A program made the position numbers and the translations under genes. Positions 31,077-41,778 of a stretch of DNA of 64,000 nt are shown here, one piece after another. The notes under the pieces are model-generated. The model ran no database searches and was not told the origin of the DNA. It saw nothing but the letters and a program-made list of their open reading frames with translations. The stretch is from Teratosphaeria epicoccoides (taxonomy: Eukaryota; Ascomycota; Dothideomycetes; Mycosphaerellales; Teratosphaeriaceae): positions 248,001 to 312,000 of the forward strand of contig JADDMT010000029.1 of the NCBI GenBank assembly GCA_021401465.1. Reading direction: 5' to 3'. Numbering within the stretch: the first letter of the stretch is position 1; each line of letters begins with the position of its first letter.

Positions 31077-32363
31077 CTACCGTAGTGGCAGAGCTGCATG
31101 GTCAGGGAAGGGTTCCTCGTCAGGCCGGGGGCTGGCAGCAGGAGTCATCCAAGGCTCCTTGTTCAAATCCCTTCCATCTTCTTTATTCTGCTTCCGCTTG
31201 TTCACAAAGCCTGGGCTCGGACTGTCCCACACGTAGTCCAGATATTCGTCCACATGCTCCTGGATGCCGTCCGCCAATATCTCCACTGCTTTTCGACGGT
31301 TCAGACTCCACTCATGGTCGCGCTTCCATCTTCCCGCCCTGCGCGCCGTCTCCTCGCCATCCTCTAGACCGTCAAGGATTGATCGCCAGACCTGCATTGT
31401 CTTCTCCAGCTCGCTGGCTTTACTCACACCAATGACACTGACGCCGAGACGCTGGCCACCGACTTGCTCATTCGATTCGCGCTCCCAAGGTACGCCGGAT
31501 GCGGGATCGCCACGAGAGCCTACAACCGCTCCAACTCTGACCCACTGCTCTAACGCGTAACGGATCGCGATGACCTCGAGCTTCTCATCGTGCCGGTCGC
31601 AAAAGTCGCTAGCGCGCTTGACGGCTGCGCGCAACTCATTACTTGAAGGATGCCAGTTCCCCATGCTTCCGATCGGCACCCCCTCACGTCTTAGCAAACC
31701 CATGCTGAGTATTGATGCGTTGGGTACCACATCCACACCGGCCGCCTTGAGCTCTTTGATGCCCCTGGTAGCCAACAAAGTATTTTGAATCGTGAAATTG
31801 CAATAGGACATAACGGCGTCGAGTGGCTCGCCTGTCTCGCGCAGCACCTTGTGCGCAATCGAGCAAAGGACTGGAAGTGGATATCCAGAGATCCCAATAT
31901 ACTTGATCTTTCTCTCTTCGTCGCGTATCCTTCTCAACTCCCTGATGGCCTCCATTGCCTCGTCTTCCGACACGAACTCCACATCGTGACAGTACACCAA
32001 GTCCAGATGACTAGTTTTCAACCTTTCCAAACTTCTGTTTACGCTATGCCGCACCCACCCCTTCGAATAATCAAACTCTTCACTCGCGATCCGGCCCACT
32101 TTTGTGATCAAGAACACATCATCGCGCTGCCAGTTCTCATGCACGAAGTTTGTGTCTAGCGCTGCGCCTAAAATTTCCTCAGATGGGCCATAGTAAGGCG
32201 AAGTGTCAAATGCTCGTATGCCGTGCTCGAGCGCGTTTTTCACAAGCCCCACGGTATCAAGTGAATACGGATCTGTATTGTATTGGTAGTTGAAGGTCGC
32301 CGTACCGAAGATAAGAGGGGGTAGAGTGGCCGAGAGCGGCTTTTTTGTCTGTCCTGTCGACAT
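31077..32363 (-). CDS. ara2: D-arabinose dehydrogenase, Ara2-type aldo-keto reductase
   Basis: This is an NAD(P)-dependent aldo-keto reductase related to yeast Ara2 and plant L-galactose dehydrogenase, which oxidise sugars toward D-erythroascorbate or ascorbate. It is one exon of 428 residues. The catalytic tetrad is visible: Asp and Tyr in RAFDTSPYYGPSE, Lys in FLITKVGRI and His in LVYCHDVEFV. The order of TIM-barrel blocks (IKYIGISGYPL, MSYCNFTIQNT, NASILSMGLL, VIGVSKASELE) is as in the family. The C-terminus extends about 60 residues past the barrel as a polar tail. It presumably supplies the antioxidant erythroascorbate; this is inferred from the family. Confidence 0.9.
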   Translation of the reverse strand: MSTGQTKKPLSATLPPLIFGTATFNYQYNTDPYSLDTVGLVKNALEHGIRAFDTSPYYGPSEEILGAALDTNFVHENWQRDDVFLITKVGRIASEEFDYSKGWVRHSVNRSLERLKTSHLDLVYCHDVEFVSEDEAMEAIRELRRIRDEERKIKYIGISGYPLPVLCSIAHKVLRETGEPLDAVMSYCNFTIQNTLLATRGIKELKAAGVDVVPNASILSMGLLRREGVPIGSMGNWHPSSNELRAAVKRASDFCDRHDEKLEVIAIRYALEQWVRVGAVVGSRGDPASGVPWERESNEQVGGQRLGVSVIGVSKASELEKTMQVWRSILDGLEDGEETARRAGRWKRDHEWSLNRRKAVEILADGIQEHVDEYLDYVWDSPSPGFVNKRKQNKEDGRDLNKEPWMTPAASPRPDEEPFPDHAALPLR

Positions 32364-33059
32364 AGTCGAAGAAAGGTTAGGGTGATGAGCTGAATAGCCG
32401 CGATTGTTGCTTCAATTGTTGCTTCACAACAAATCCTGCGCGGAAAATTGATGCGAGGCGTGTTTCTCTCCGCTCGTTTCGTGCGCGTTCGTTCTAAGTA
32501 CTTTAGCAAGCTCTATTGTGAGCAGGCTCCCCAGCGTGAATCGTATGCGCACGCAGTCTGGTTGTGTCTTGAAGGAAATACGGCGTTTTTCAAGGCGTGA
32601 TGAAGCGAACAAAGCGCTGACAAATCAGATATAGATCCATGGTCAAATGAATTCTCACATTCAGACGGGCAGGAACTTTGCGTGGGAGTCTGGATTCTGC
32701 TCGGGCGCCTACGATTGAAGCCGGGGGGGCATGGACAGATGCTAGCGCGAATGTCGTAATCGAAAGATCGCAAGCTTTTCTAGTAATCTTCGCACGTGCA
32801 ACAGCAAGGCGGCCTTGTGCCTTGCGCGGCGTTGCGCTTGAAAGTGGAGCAGCACTAGTGACCTTAGAGAATGCATGTGAACCAGATCGTCTTGAGAAGG
32901 GTCTGAAGCTGTGCAAACTTGCATTTGGGCGATGTTGAATGTTGGGTTCCACGACTCTCATGACACTATGATGGACGCTTACATCTCAACGTGCTTCAGG
33001 GCCCCAGAGCTTCAGGGCCCCAGAACAGCTGGCGAGAGACGCCAATATATTAGCTGTAT
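32364..33059. other. Intergenic
   Basis: About 695 bp. A short tandem duplication of CTTCAGGGCCCCAGA lies near 32995-33025. No gene was recognised. Confidence 0.6.
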
Positions 33060-33842
33060 CTAGCTACTGTTTGGTAACCACCGGTATGCCCTGTCGATGT
33101 CGAGCTCGCCCGCGTTCGTTTCATTCGTGCCACCCCTTTTCTTCTTCTCCCTAAGCTTCTTCTCCGTCTTCATGAATTCTCTGATACCGACCGGAATATC
33201 CATAAATAAGTCTTCGCCGCCGTCCTGCTCGAACGATTCCATCCCGCCGATCCCGCTCCAATTCGATTCGCTGCCGCCTCCATCCATACTGACGGCGGCG
33301 TGGCTTGGCCCGGAGATCATACTACCCGTGGCCTGCCCACTTGTTCTTTGTGCCTGCATCCTCACTCTTGCCTCTAAGCTGGCGGCTGCCCATTCTTCGA
33401 GCTCATCACGGAAACGATCCCACACGCAATTGATGCAGCCACTCATACAGCAATTATCTGGCTCTTCGGGTTTAGGAGGCACAAGGACTCCTGCAACCAT
33501 CTGACTTCGGGCGTCTCTTTCCTTCTGTCTTTCATTTGGTCCAGAGTCACGCGATCCAAATACCATTCTGGCTTTCGCCAAATGCTCTTCCTCATCTGAC
33601 TTAGGCAGCTCCTCGGGCGGCGGCGGCGGCGCAGGGTGCGTACGAGTCGCTGGCTGAACTTGATTCAAGGGCGCGTCCATGAGATCTGCGTAGTACCCGT
33701 CCAAAGGATTCTGCTGACTCTTGTTGTTATCGGCGTAAAACCTGTTTGGCCGTGTTTGGCCACGGGGCCGGACACAGACATGGTCCTGAAATGCCCGTGA
33801 CGCGAACCTTTGTGCTGCACGCCATCGGAAAGCTGGTCTCAT
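33060..33842 (-). CDS. Oxidoreductase-like domain protein, probably mitochondrial
   Basis: This small protein carries the 'oxidoreductase-like' N-terminal motif of human OXLD1 and related fungal proteins: PPKPEEPDNCCMSGCINCVWD, with four cysteines, at about residues 120-142. I prefer the start at 33842 (MRPAFRWRAAQRFASRAF), a basic amphipathic presequence typical of mitochondrial import. The longer frame from 33890 adds a hydrophobic stretch and is less likely. The 260-residue product has a Pro-rich linker before the motif and an acidic then lysine-rich C-terminus. The biochemical role of the family is not known. Confidence 0.85.
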   Translation of the reverse strand: MRPAFRWRAAQRFASRAFQDHVCVRPRGQTRPNRFYADNNKSQQNPLDGYYADLMDAPLNQVQPATRTHPAPPPPPEELPKSDEEEHLAKARMVFGSRDSGPNERQKERDARSQMVAGVLVPPKPEEPDNCCMSGCINCVWDRFRDELEEWAAASLEARVRMQAQRTSGQATGSMISGPSHAAVSMDGGGSESNWSGIGGMESFEQDGGEDLFMDIPVGIREFMKTEKKLREKKKRGGTNETNAGELDIDRAYRWLPNSS

Positions 33843-34291
33843 TGTCCATGAAGCAGCGAGTGGTAGAAGGTTGAAACAGAACAGAAACAATACAGTATTG
33901 AAACTACTGTGATGTCATCACGCATGTGCAAGGTTCTGAAAAGATCCACTGATAAGGTACACATCATGAATTTCGTCACATGTGCATCTTGTGCTAAGAC
34001 CCACCTGCATGAGATCCTTGCTTCTCGTACTGCCGGCTACTACATGTCAGCACCCACGTATCACTGCCTCTCGTCCAATGTCCGCAGCATCGAGATCACA
34101 CCGAATCATTACTTCCACACCTCGGGCAGCTATGAGTCTCTCAGGCGACAGGTAAGTGTATTTGTACCTACTTCCATGGCCGCGAGTTTAGTGCAGATTC
34201 GAAACGCATATCTCTACGAATGAGCTGTGTGGTGCCGTGGCTAACGCAAGCACCAAATGCCGAGGGCCTTTCTGTACTGCACGCTGAGCCA
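33843..34291. other. Intergenic
   Basis: About 450 bp. No supported feature. Confidence 0.6.
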
Positions 34292-35139
34292 CTACTGCGC
34301 TTTATCGTCACTCAAAGCTGGGATCTTGGCCACATACTGCTCGAATCCAGCCCGCCAAAAATCCACTCTCTCCTGCGCCGACCCAGCGGCAACCTCCTTC
34401 AGGTTGCTCGCTGGCGTGGATTCAAGCTTGGCAAAGATTTCATCTGTGAAGTCTTCCAACGTCATGCCCTTCGTGTTCGCCAGCATGGCTTGATGTCCAC
34501 TTCGTCCAAGCTCAGTACCCGCAACAAATGGCGGAGTAATTTCAATGACATTGACATTGGTATCCTTGAGACTCTGGCGAAGGCTAACAAGATACTGATG
34601 CACAGCTGCTTTCGTCGCGCAGTACACGGAGAAAGGCGGCGCTGGGACGAAACCGAGTCCAGATGAGGTGATGAGGAAGTTGCCTTCTTTGAGAGCGAGC
34701 AGTCGTGGCACAATGTGGCGAGCAAGAATGATCGGAGCCATCAAATTGACTGTCACCTCCTCACTCACTTTACTGTCGGTCGAGGAGTTGATGTCCTTGA
34801 TCGAAGTGGCAATCTGCACTCCACTGCTGACCCAGACTGTGTCGATGTTGGGCCACTGCTTGAAGACGTGATCGATGTGTGAGGGCAGGGCATCTACATC
34901 CGTCATGTCGAATGCATAGCCGTCGATTCCAGGATATGATTTCTGGACATCTGCAATCTTGCTGCTGCCAGGTCTACCTGTGATGATCTTCCTGGGCGAA
35001 TCAGTTCATGTCTCTGGCATCATGAATGCTACGCCGTGCTCACGACTTTCTTGCCCATGTTATGGAAGCATTTGGCGAAGCTGAGTCCGATACCGGCGGT
35101 GCCGCCGACGATTAAGATGTTGTTCATTTGAGCAGACAT
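34292..35139 (-). CDS. Short-chain dehydrogenase/reductase (SDR), DltE-like
   Basis: Exons 35139-35044 and 34987-34292 are joined over a 56-nt intron, giving 263 residues. The acceptor is the GAAG at 34988-34991, not the AG four bases upstream, because only the former gives MGKKV|IITGRPGSSK and avoids an immediate stop. The Rossmann motif is ILIVGGTAGIG at the N-terminus. The catalytic Tyr-Lys pair is in FSVYCATKAAV, with the preceding serine in ITSSGLGF. It resembles classical SDRs annotated as DltE-like oxidoreductases, and the substrate is unknown. The neighbouring minus-strand MFS gene could be functionally linked, but nothing proves it. Confidence 0.87.
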
Positions 35140-35961
35140 GGTCAATGGTGTCGTTGTATGCAACCGTGAGTACCTGCCGTGGCATACAGGACGATGATAG
35201 AATGGTATATCATTGAACCTATTCAAGCTTCTGTACCAGCACTAGTGCTTACACCTAATTCGTACCTCATAGCTATAGGCGTTCGCTCTCACCTGCGAAT
35301 GGCTGCGTGGCACGAACGAAGTTCTCGGTAACAGAACCACGATTATGATTGGAGAGGCGATAATACCGGAGTGATGTGCTAACTCCGCAATGTCTGTACT
35401 GATCTCCGGCCGGACGTTCGCCCGTACCATTAGGGACCTTCAGCAAGTCTGCAAAGCAGATGGGAAGGCGACGCGACATACTCAGCAACGCTAAACATAT
35501 CTAGTAGTCTGTAAGGCCTTGCAGATCCACGGATCATGCGTACAGACGACTTTGCAGACTTGCTGAAGGTCCTTATTGTACGGCTGCAATTTCGACCGTC
35601 GATCGATCAGTTCTGCAAGCATCAGAAATTCCATCAGTCAAGCGGTCATTTGACCGATTCATATGGGCGACTGCCCACTGATGCAAATGTCTGCTTTTTG
35701 ACCTCATCGATTGCTTGTTGATTCAGCTTGTGGATTGCTTACACGGTTGGTAGTCAAACACCTGAATCACGCGTTGAATTTCCTTGTCAAAAGGTCGGCC
35801 AGTCCGGTTGACTGATAGGATCGCTGGCAAGCGCTGTTCATGTGAGATCGACGGACGCCGTGCTCGATCGCTCTGGACTGCACTGATCTGCAAGCACTCA
35901 GCCTGCGGATGGATGCTGAGAATCACATAACCATAACCGCAGCTGGGCCATCGTCATTCAC
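35140..35961. other. Intergenic with inverted repeat
   Basis: About 820 bp between minus-strand genes. It contains an inverted repeat (35422-35456 / 35550-35583), listed separately, and no supported gene. Confidence 0.6.
35422..35583. repeat. Inverted repeat with 23-bp perfect core
   Basis: The arms 35434-35456 and 35550-35572 are exact reverse complements over 23 bp. Weaker similarity continues about 11 bp further on the outer side (toward 35422 and 35583). The loop is 93 bp. The transcript could form a long hairpin, or this may be the remnant of a small terminal-inverted-repeat element. Confidence 0.85.
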
Positions 35962-37484
35962 TCATACTTTCCTTGCTAAACTCCAGCCGCCTTCAAGGAC
36001 CCGCGTGGCAGACATTAATGCAGTCCCGACAAGGATGAGTACTCCACCGAAAATCCATACATTCGCGTAGCTGCGGGTTAGACCCAAGATAGCGCCACTG
36101 ATTGGCGTTCCTACGAGCAGGCCCATTGAGATAATGGCAAAGCCCATACCCATTCGGGTGCCAATGACCGCCCGGTTCTTCGTCAGATGGACGAAGACGG
36201 TGGGAGCCATACTAACCTATTTCCGGCGTTAGCATGCGCAGAACCTTGACCAGATTGAGTGGTTACAAGAGTAGATGCTTTGGTATGGATTGTCCCATGA
36301 CTTTAAATAACTCGACTTACCAGTGCGCCACAGAAGAACCCGTAAAAGTTCAAAGCTGCAATCAAGCCCCCCTTAGAGCTTGCCGCGGAGATCAGGCACA
36401 GGCAAATCACTCCCGTTATCAAGCTGCAGGGTATGACAACATTCATCGGACCCAGCCTATCGGCGACAATTCCTGGTAAAATTCGTCCCAGAGTGCTCGG
36501 TGCGTTGATAATCGAGAGGAGGTTGAAGGCAAGACCAGGATCCATGATGCCCTTGTCGATCGCTTCGGACTGAACGTAGAAGAATGGCTCGTACAGACCG
36601 GCGAAGCAGAGGGTCATGCCCAGTACGAAACAAACATAGGCCGGCTCCCCGAAGGCCTTCAGATCAAGAAATTTCCGTCGGCCAGCAGGTAAAACTCGCA
36701 CTTTCATTACGCAGTTCGATACCGCAAGCGTGGCCAACATAATAAAGCCAATTACTCGCGTGCTCCATGCGAAGCCCACTGTCGGCTGGAGCTTGTGAAA
36801 CACAATCGGATACACCACACCTCCAAGACTGCTGCCTGATGTCGCAATCCCAACCGCAGTGGCGATTTTGGTGCTGAAATACGTGCTCAGGATCGAGACG
36901 GCAGGAACGAAGAGCATTCCTGCTCCGATGCCAAGACATACCGCTTGAGCGAGGAACACTTGCCAGTACTCGGTACACAAACTCAGCATCATCTGCCCAA
37001 GGACTGCGAGGACGGACCCGCCAGTAACAAGGTGGCGGACGTATCCAGCATCGTATACCGGTCCGCTCAGGGCGCCAACAAGCATCATAAGCATTGCTTG
37101 CAGGGAGCCAATCCATGAAATCTCCGACGGTGACGAGGAGGCCAGAAGGGCACTTTCGTAGTATGTCTGGTATGTGCCAAAGGCATTGGTGATGCCCCAG
37201 GTGTTCCAGAACAGGAAGAAAGAGCCGAGCACTTGTAGCCATGCTATGAGGCCGCCGTTAGGCACGGACTCCATGTTATTGATCGAGAGCTTCGGCGTCC
37301 CATGCTTCTCGCTTCCAAATTGGTCGCCATGCACGCCGAATGGCGGCTCACTCGCTTCTCTGGAATACTCATCTGTCCCAGTGAGATAGATCTCGCTGTC
37401 ACTCTTGCATTGGACATCTTCTGCAAGTCCTTTTTCGACGTCGTCCAGGGATGTAGAACTTGACATCCTGGCTTTTATTTCCAT
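35962..37484 (-). CDS. Monocarboxylate-type MFS permease
   Basis: This is a major facilitator of the monocarboxylate porter type (fungal MCH family). Exons 37484-36321 and 36216-35962 are joined over a 104-nt intron (GTAAGT...ATAG) with junction GFFCGAL|VSMAPTVF, giving 472 residues. The N-terminal 70 residues are polar. TM1 starts with NGGLIAWLQVLGSFFLFWNTWGI and is followed by FGTYQTYYE, the usual signature. About twelve hydrophobic segments are seen, with TRMGMGFAIISMGLLVGTPISGAIL in the second half. Fungal members transport carboxylates, riboflavin or siderophore-related compounds, so the substrate is open. An alternative start is at 37466. Confidence 0.9.
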
Positions 37485-38350
37485 GCGTGTTGACTCAAGG
37501 TTGCGGCCCGTTCCCCGGGTGAGATGTCAACTTTCACTGCGCTTGCTTGAAAGGCCGTTTGCCTCACAAGCAAAATTGTTTATGATCTCGTAAGACAGTG
37601 GAACTTCACAAGATCGAAGGAAAGCGATTTTATCAGCGTCATGAAGGAGACCGACCCACTGGTTACCCGAGAGGTTGCGGATCTGTGCGGATAGCCCTAC
37701 GGACGTCGGATGCAGCTCGAGACATTCGTCGGTTGAACCTGCAGATGGAATGCGCGCCAAGATGGAACCCGAAAGGCCAGACCGTGTATCGGGCCGTCTC
37801 ATCGTGCGGCGTACAGGCTACAGACTGGTCGACAGCGATGGCAGAAGCGACCATTGCAGGATGCCCAAACGTGTCGTTGCCCCCGGCTCTTGTTCAGCTC
37901 TCGGACTCGCTAGGGAATGGATTGCGGTCTCACAGTGGTCGTCGTGACACTATGCACCGTCGAAGTACAATCACTTCAAGTTTCTGATTTTAGGTATCAC
38001 CGCAGCCGACTCAGCATTGTGCCGCCTTGCAACTTCTTTGAAGCCCAGCACATATAGGGATTATGGAAACAGTCATCAGCCGACCAGCAAACATCGAGAA
38101 CTAAACCCCGAAACCCGACCCGACTCCACGCCCGAAACCACGCCAAAAGTCATGTTGAGACAGCATTTCCAGGCTCGACCCGACGTGGCATCATTAGCTC
38201 GTCCCGCTGGTCGTGAAAAAGTCACAGCCCATCCGAAGAACGCCTCCCGCTTGCTATGCAGATTCATTCGAAACACGCATCACAACGGATCTCCCAGACT
38301 CTTAGTATTCGCCGTGAGAAATCTTGGCCGAGATTGCCACTTCACTCTGC
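37485..38350. other. Intergenic
   Basis: About 865 bp. It holds short ORFs only and a CCCGA-rich patch near 38106-38150. No gene was recognised. Confidence 0.6.
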
Positions 38351-40651
38351 TCACTCAGATACCACACCCGAACTTGGCGGTGTATCAATGCCTCTACGCT
38401 TGCGCGCCAGCCTAAATCCCGCACGGTGTTGCTGTGACACCTCCACTTCTTCCACCCAGTACAGATTTTGCTGCAAGACCGATTCGGTCACATCGTCAGT
38501 GCGTCCTACTGGATGTGCCTTAAGTGCTTTCTGCCTCCTCCGCTCGCGTTCAGCAACGACCTGACGCATGATACTAGCCACAGTGTCCGGTCCAAGCCTG
38601 CCAGCAAGTATATCGTGTTCCAGTATGCATTTCAACAGCGGGAAAGGCAGTGAGAGGAGCATGCTCGAGATGATTGTGGTAATGGGAGATGGTCGTTGAT
38701 GGTCTTCGGCCGGTACCTCGCCAAAACGGATTTGGCTGAGGCGTGGGTCGGAACGTGATGATTTGCTCGCGTGGCTCGGTTGCACAACAGGAAGTCTCGG
38801 ACAAGAGACGAATTGGGGTGCGGAAGAATCAAGATAGAAATTCGATGGGAGGACGTGAATCGCGAAGTCAACCGTGCGGCGCAGTAGCTCGGTCGCAAGT
38901 GGATCGTAAGTGGGAAAGCCAGCAGTCTCGATCTTACCGAACGACGAGTCATCGCTCGAAGAGCACGAAAACTTGTCATCACTGCCATCATCGACGTTCC
39001 AAGTCTGTCCAAGTCCACCATCCATTGCGAACGCCAAGACCGGTGAGATCGTGTCCCAGTGCAACAGACTGGCTGCGATGTCAAGGCTACGATTGGCAAT
39101 AGTTGGAAGTTGGAGCCAAGCCCCAGTGGCGACATTCTCGAGAGCTGATCGCATGCGGTCTCCGTTGCTGAACATTGGATCCTGTGGGAACCTTGGGTGT
39201 TGCAGAGATGGGAACGGGCCGCCGTAAAGGTATCTGATGGATTCGATGAATGGCCTCATACAGACGTACTTGCCTTCCAGCGTGATTTGGACTTGAGTCT
39301 TGAGTGCTGCAGACTGTGGCGGGTCGCTAGCCTGGATAAGGTCCATCAGTCTGGGGCTCCGACATAGGATGACTTTGCTACCATCAAAATAATTGCGGCC
39401 GCCATCGCGTTCGTCGATGATCTGTAGGTGACAATCTGCCGTTGCAGGATTCCCAAATTGACTATAGATGTATGCTCTCAGCAATTCGGAGTTCTCCACA
39501 ACCTCAGGTGGCAGCATAGGAGGTGTAGGCGGAGCATGATTCGGTTGGTGATGCCGAATGCTAAGCGGACCAGGGTGCGAGAAGGGTCTTTCGTACATGG
39601 ATGCCTTCGTGCCAGCTGGTGTATCGTCGACATTTGGAGATTGCACGTCATCGGTTGTCTTCGGTGCCGCCGACGAGGTCTGTGATGCAGATCTGGGCCG
39701 GTCAAACTGGCGATCGTTAGACTGTCTGGCTTCAGCCGGCGTGAAGACCTCACGAGGCGGGTAGCGAAAAGATGCTGAGCCATGAGGCTGGGAATACGGC
39801 ATCTGCTGCGCTTGATGAGGATACCTGTAGCCGTTCCAAGCTGCGCCTTGTGGACCATATCCAGGTGTAAATTGCCGTTGTGGAAAGGGTTCCGACACGT
39901 GATGACCATGTCCTTGCATCCCATATGGTGCTTGATGTCTAGAACCACCAGGCGGTGATGGCGGCCGCTGGAACGCTGAGTCATTCGACTGAGGTGGAGC
40001 GGGTGAAGATGTGAGAGATTCGCGGCCGCCAAAGACGATACTGCTAGCACTCGGATGGTGCGGTCTGGCTGAGGGCCATGCTTGCATACTGGCATTGCCA
40101 GAAGATAGACTGGACTGCAGGATGTGCTGCTCGGCTGAAGGGATGAAGGCTGGTGGCAGCTCCGTCCGGAGTGGTCGCATGTCAACCTTTTCTGTCGGCT
40201 TGCGAATGGTCGACGGGCTCATGATGACGCTTGAACTTGACGCAGCTGGCGGTGACGGGGCAGACTCAGTCGCGTCAATGCTGTAGTGCTCTGGTGCGGG
40301 TCCGTTTGACCGGGACATTGGCTGACTGCCAAGCGATACTGGCGTTTGCACTGACAGCGTTGGTGCATCGTGCTCTTCCTGCTCGCTTGCTGCCCTTTTG
40401 CCTTCCTCTGTCATAGCACGACCATTCCCATTGACTGTCTCTGCTGCTGCCCTTTTTTCACGGACAGGCTGCAAGTCTGCTGCGGGTGTGATCTCATGAC
40501 TCGGCTTCTGCGAAGTTTTATTTCCCACCTTCTTGCTCAGTGGCAGCGGGATAGCTGGCACTATGCGTGCAGGACCAGGCCTCTTGCTGGACTGAAGCTT
40601 CGACGTTGCATCGCCGGGGGTTGGCATCCCTACACTGTGAGTGTATGGCAC
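38351..40651 (-). CDS. Large BTB-domain protein, disordered N-terminus
   Basis: This is one 766-residue exon. A second ATG at 40627 (MPTPGDAT) is an alternative start. The first 380 residues are Pro/Ser/His/Gln-rich and disordered. A BTB-like fold follows at about residues 390-490: LLRAYIYSQFGNPATADCHLQI, VILCRSPRLMDLIQAS, ITLEGKYVCMRPFIESIRYLYGG. A helical C-terminal part ends with VEEVEVSQQHRAGF and SSGVVSE. The architecture (long disordered region plus degenerate BTB) recurs in Pezizomycotina proteins of unknown function. It is the second BTB protein in the window, and the two share little sequence. Confidence 0.8.
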   Translation of the reverse strand: MPYTHSVGMPTPGDATSKLQSSKRPGPARIVPAIPLPLSKKVGNKTSQKPSHEITPAADLQPVREKRAAAETVNGNGRAMTEEGKRAASEQEEHDAPTLSVQTPVSLGSQPMSRSNGPAPEHYSIDATESAPSPPAASSSSVIMSPSTIRKPTEKVDMRPLRTELPPAFIPSAEQHILQSSLSSGNASMQAWPSARPHHPSASSIVFGGRESLTSSPAPPQSNDSAFQRPPSPPGGSRHQAPYGMQGHGHHVSEPFPQRQFTPGYGPQGAAWNGYRYPHQAQQMPYSQPHGSASFRYPPREVFTPAEARQSNDRQFDRPRSASQTSSAAPKTTDDVQSPNVDDTPAGTKASMYERPFSHPGPLSIRHHQPNHAPPTPPMLPPEVVENSELLRAYIYSQFGNPATADCHLQIIDERDGGRNYFDGSKVILCRSPRLMDLIQASDPPQSAALKTQVQITLEGKYVCMRPFIESIRYLYGGPFPSLQHPRFPQDPMFSNGDRMRSALENVATGAWLQLPTIANRSLDIAASLLHWDTISPVLAFAMDGGLGQTWNVDDGSDDKFSCSSSDDSSFGKIETAGFPTYDPLATELLRRTVDFAIHVLPSNFYLDSSAPQFVSCPRLPVVQPSHASKSSRSDPRLSQIRFGEVPAEDHQRPSPITTIISSMLLSLPFPLLKCILEHDILAGRLGPDTVASIMRQVVAERERRRQKALKAHPVGRTDDVTESVLQQNLYWVEEVEVSQQHRAGFRLARKRRGIDTPPSSGVVSE

Positions 40652-41778
40652 CGGTTAATCGTTCGGCAATCGTTCTCGGCGTTGAGGCGAGTATCGAAGA
40701 ATGGGTATTCGGCACGTGTGGCTGTCGTGTGCGATAGTCAATGGAAAGAATGGCGTTCCCAGGAGACTGCTGTATTGAACAAATGGCGACGCCTCAGAGC
40801 TCCTGGGAGGAACGCCGATGTGGTGAGATTGTTATGACTGTAATGTGGTCTGGGACTGTGATGGTAATAATGTCCTTGATGCGGAGCCAGTCATCAAGCC
40901 AGCCCCACACGGCAAACCTGCAAGCCTTGAGGGGCCATGTAGGTACATATACTTCCCTCGTCACGGATTTCAACCACCGAACCCGCCGACTATGTCGATA
41001 TACTGTGGGCCATATCACTCATGTTGATGTCAGGAGCAGTAGGAAGGTCAATCACGAGGCACGAGATGACCATGCGGATGGTCTGCCTAACTGGGGTTAT
41101 GAGCTTCAACAGCTTGACACGCATTGTCACCGTTGGTCCCATCAGCCAAATCGCAGTCGGACATTGACTCCAGCAACTTCAGTCAGCATTCTACGGCTAC
41201 CCGATTTTATCGGCACATAGGCATCCATCGATGTGTGGATTGCCGGCTCAAACGGCTGAAATACCGTCGCAATTGTTAATTGTTGGAAGGGTGATGGGCG
41301 ATGGGCGTGCGGGCTCACCGAGATCGAGGGCCTGAGATCTGTGCTTGCTATTGCTGTTCAACGGCCACGAGGCCCGATCCCGGCGGCCTTGCAGCAGCAG
41401 GTGCGGCTGCCATAGTACTGCGCCAGGTGCTACGCCCGTCCATGTGGGCAGCGGAGCTTGCCAGTGGCAGACTTCTGGTCAAGAGCCATCACGGTACAGT
41501 AAGGTGCCATTGAATCGAATCTCACGGGAGGAGCCTACACATTCATATGCTCCTACTCTCCAATTACGCTGCCGACGAGTACTTGCTCAACGAAGAATAT
41601 GCTGAAGTGTGTTTCTTGGGGGCCTCCTCCTCGCCTCTCCCACACCCAAGGAGACTTCGCTACCTGACCTAGGCACCTCACTGTCGTCACTCTTTGATCG
41701 ATCCAAGCATTCAAAACAAATCCTATTTATACTCTCGAAGAAAACCTCTGACCGCACCAGGTCACCCTCAACTTCGAC
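40652..41778. other. Intergenic, long divergent promoter region
   Basis: About 1.1 kb between divergent starts. Several ORFs of 60-160 codons are present on both strands, but none has family motifs. Nothing was assigned. Confidence 0.5.

Noticed and set aside
32590..32961. Overlapping ORFs on both strands between ARA2 and the next gene
   Set aside because: No recognisable motifs or splice continuity; composition is random-like.
34292..37484. SDR plus MFS neighbour pair as a secondary-metabolite cluster
   Set aside because: No backbone synthase, transcription factor or P450 nearby; two adjacent genes are not enough.
40741..41220. 160-codon plus-strand frame in the long divergent promoter
   Set aside because: No family, no start context and no homologous look; open by chance in GC-rich DNA.
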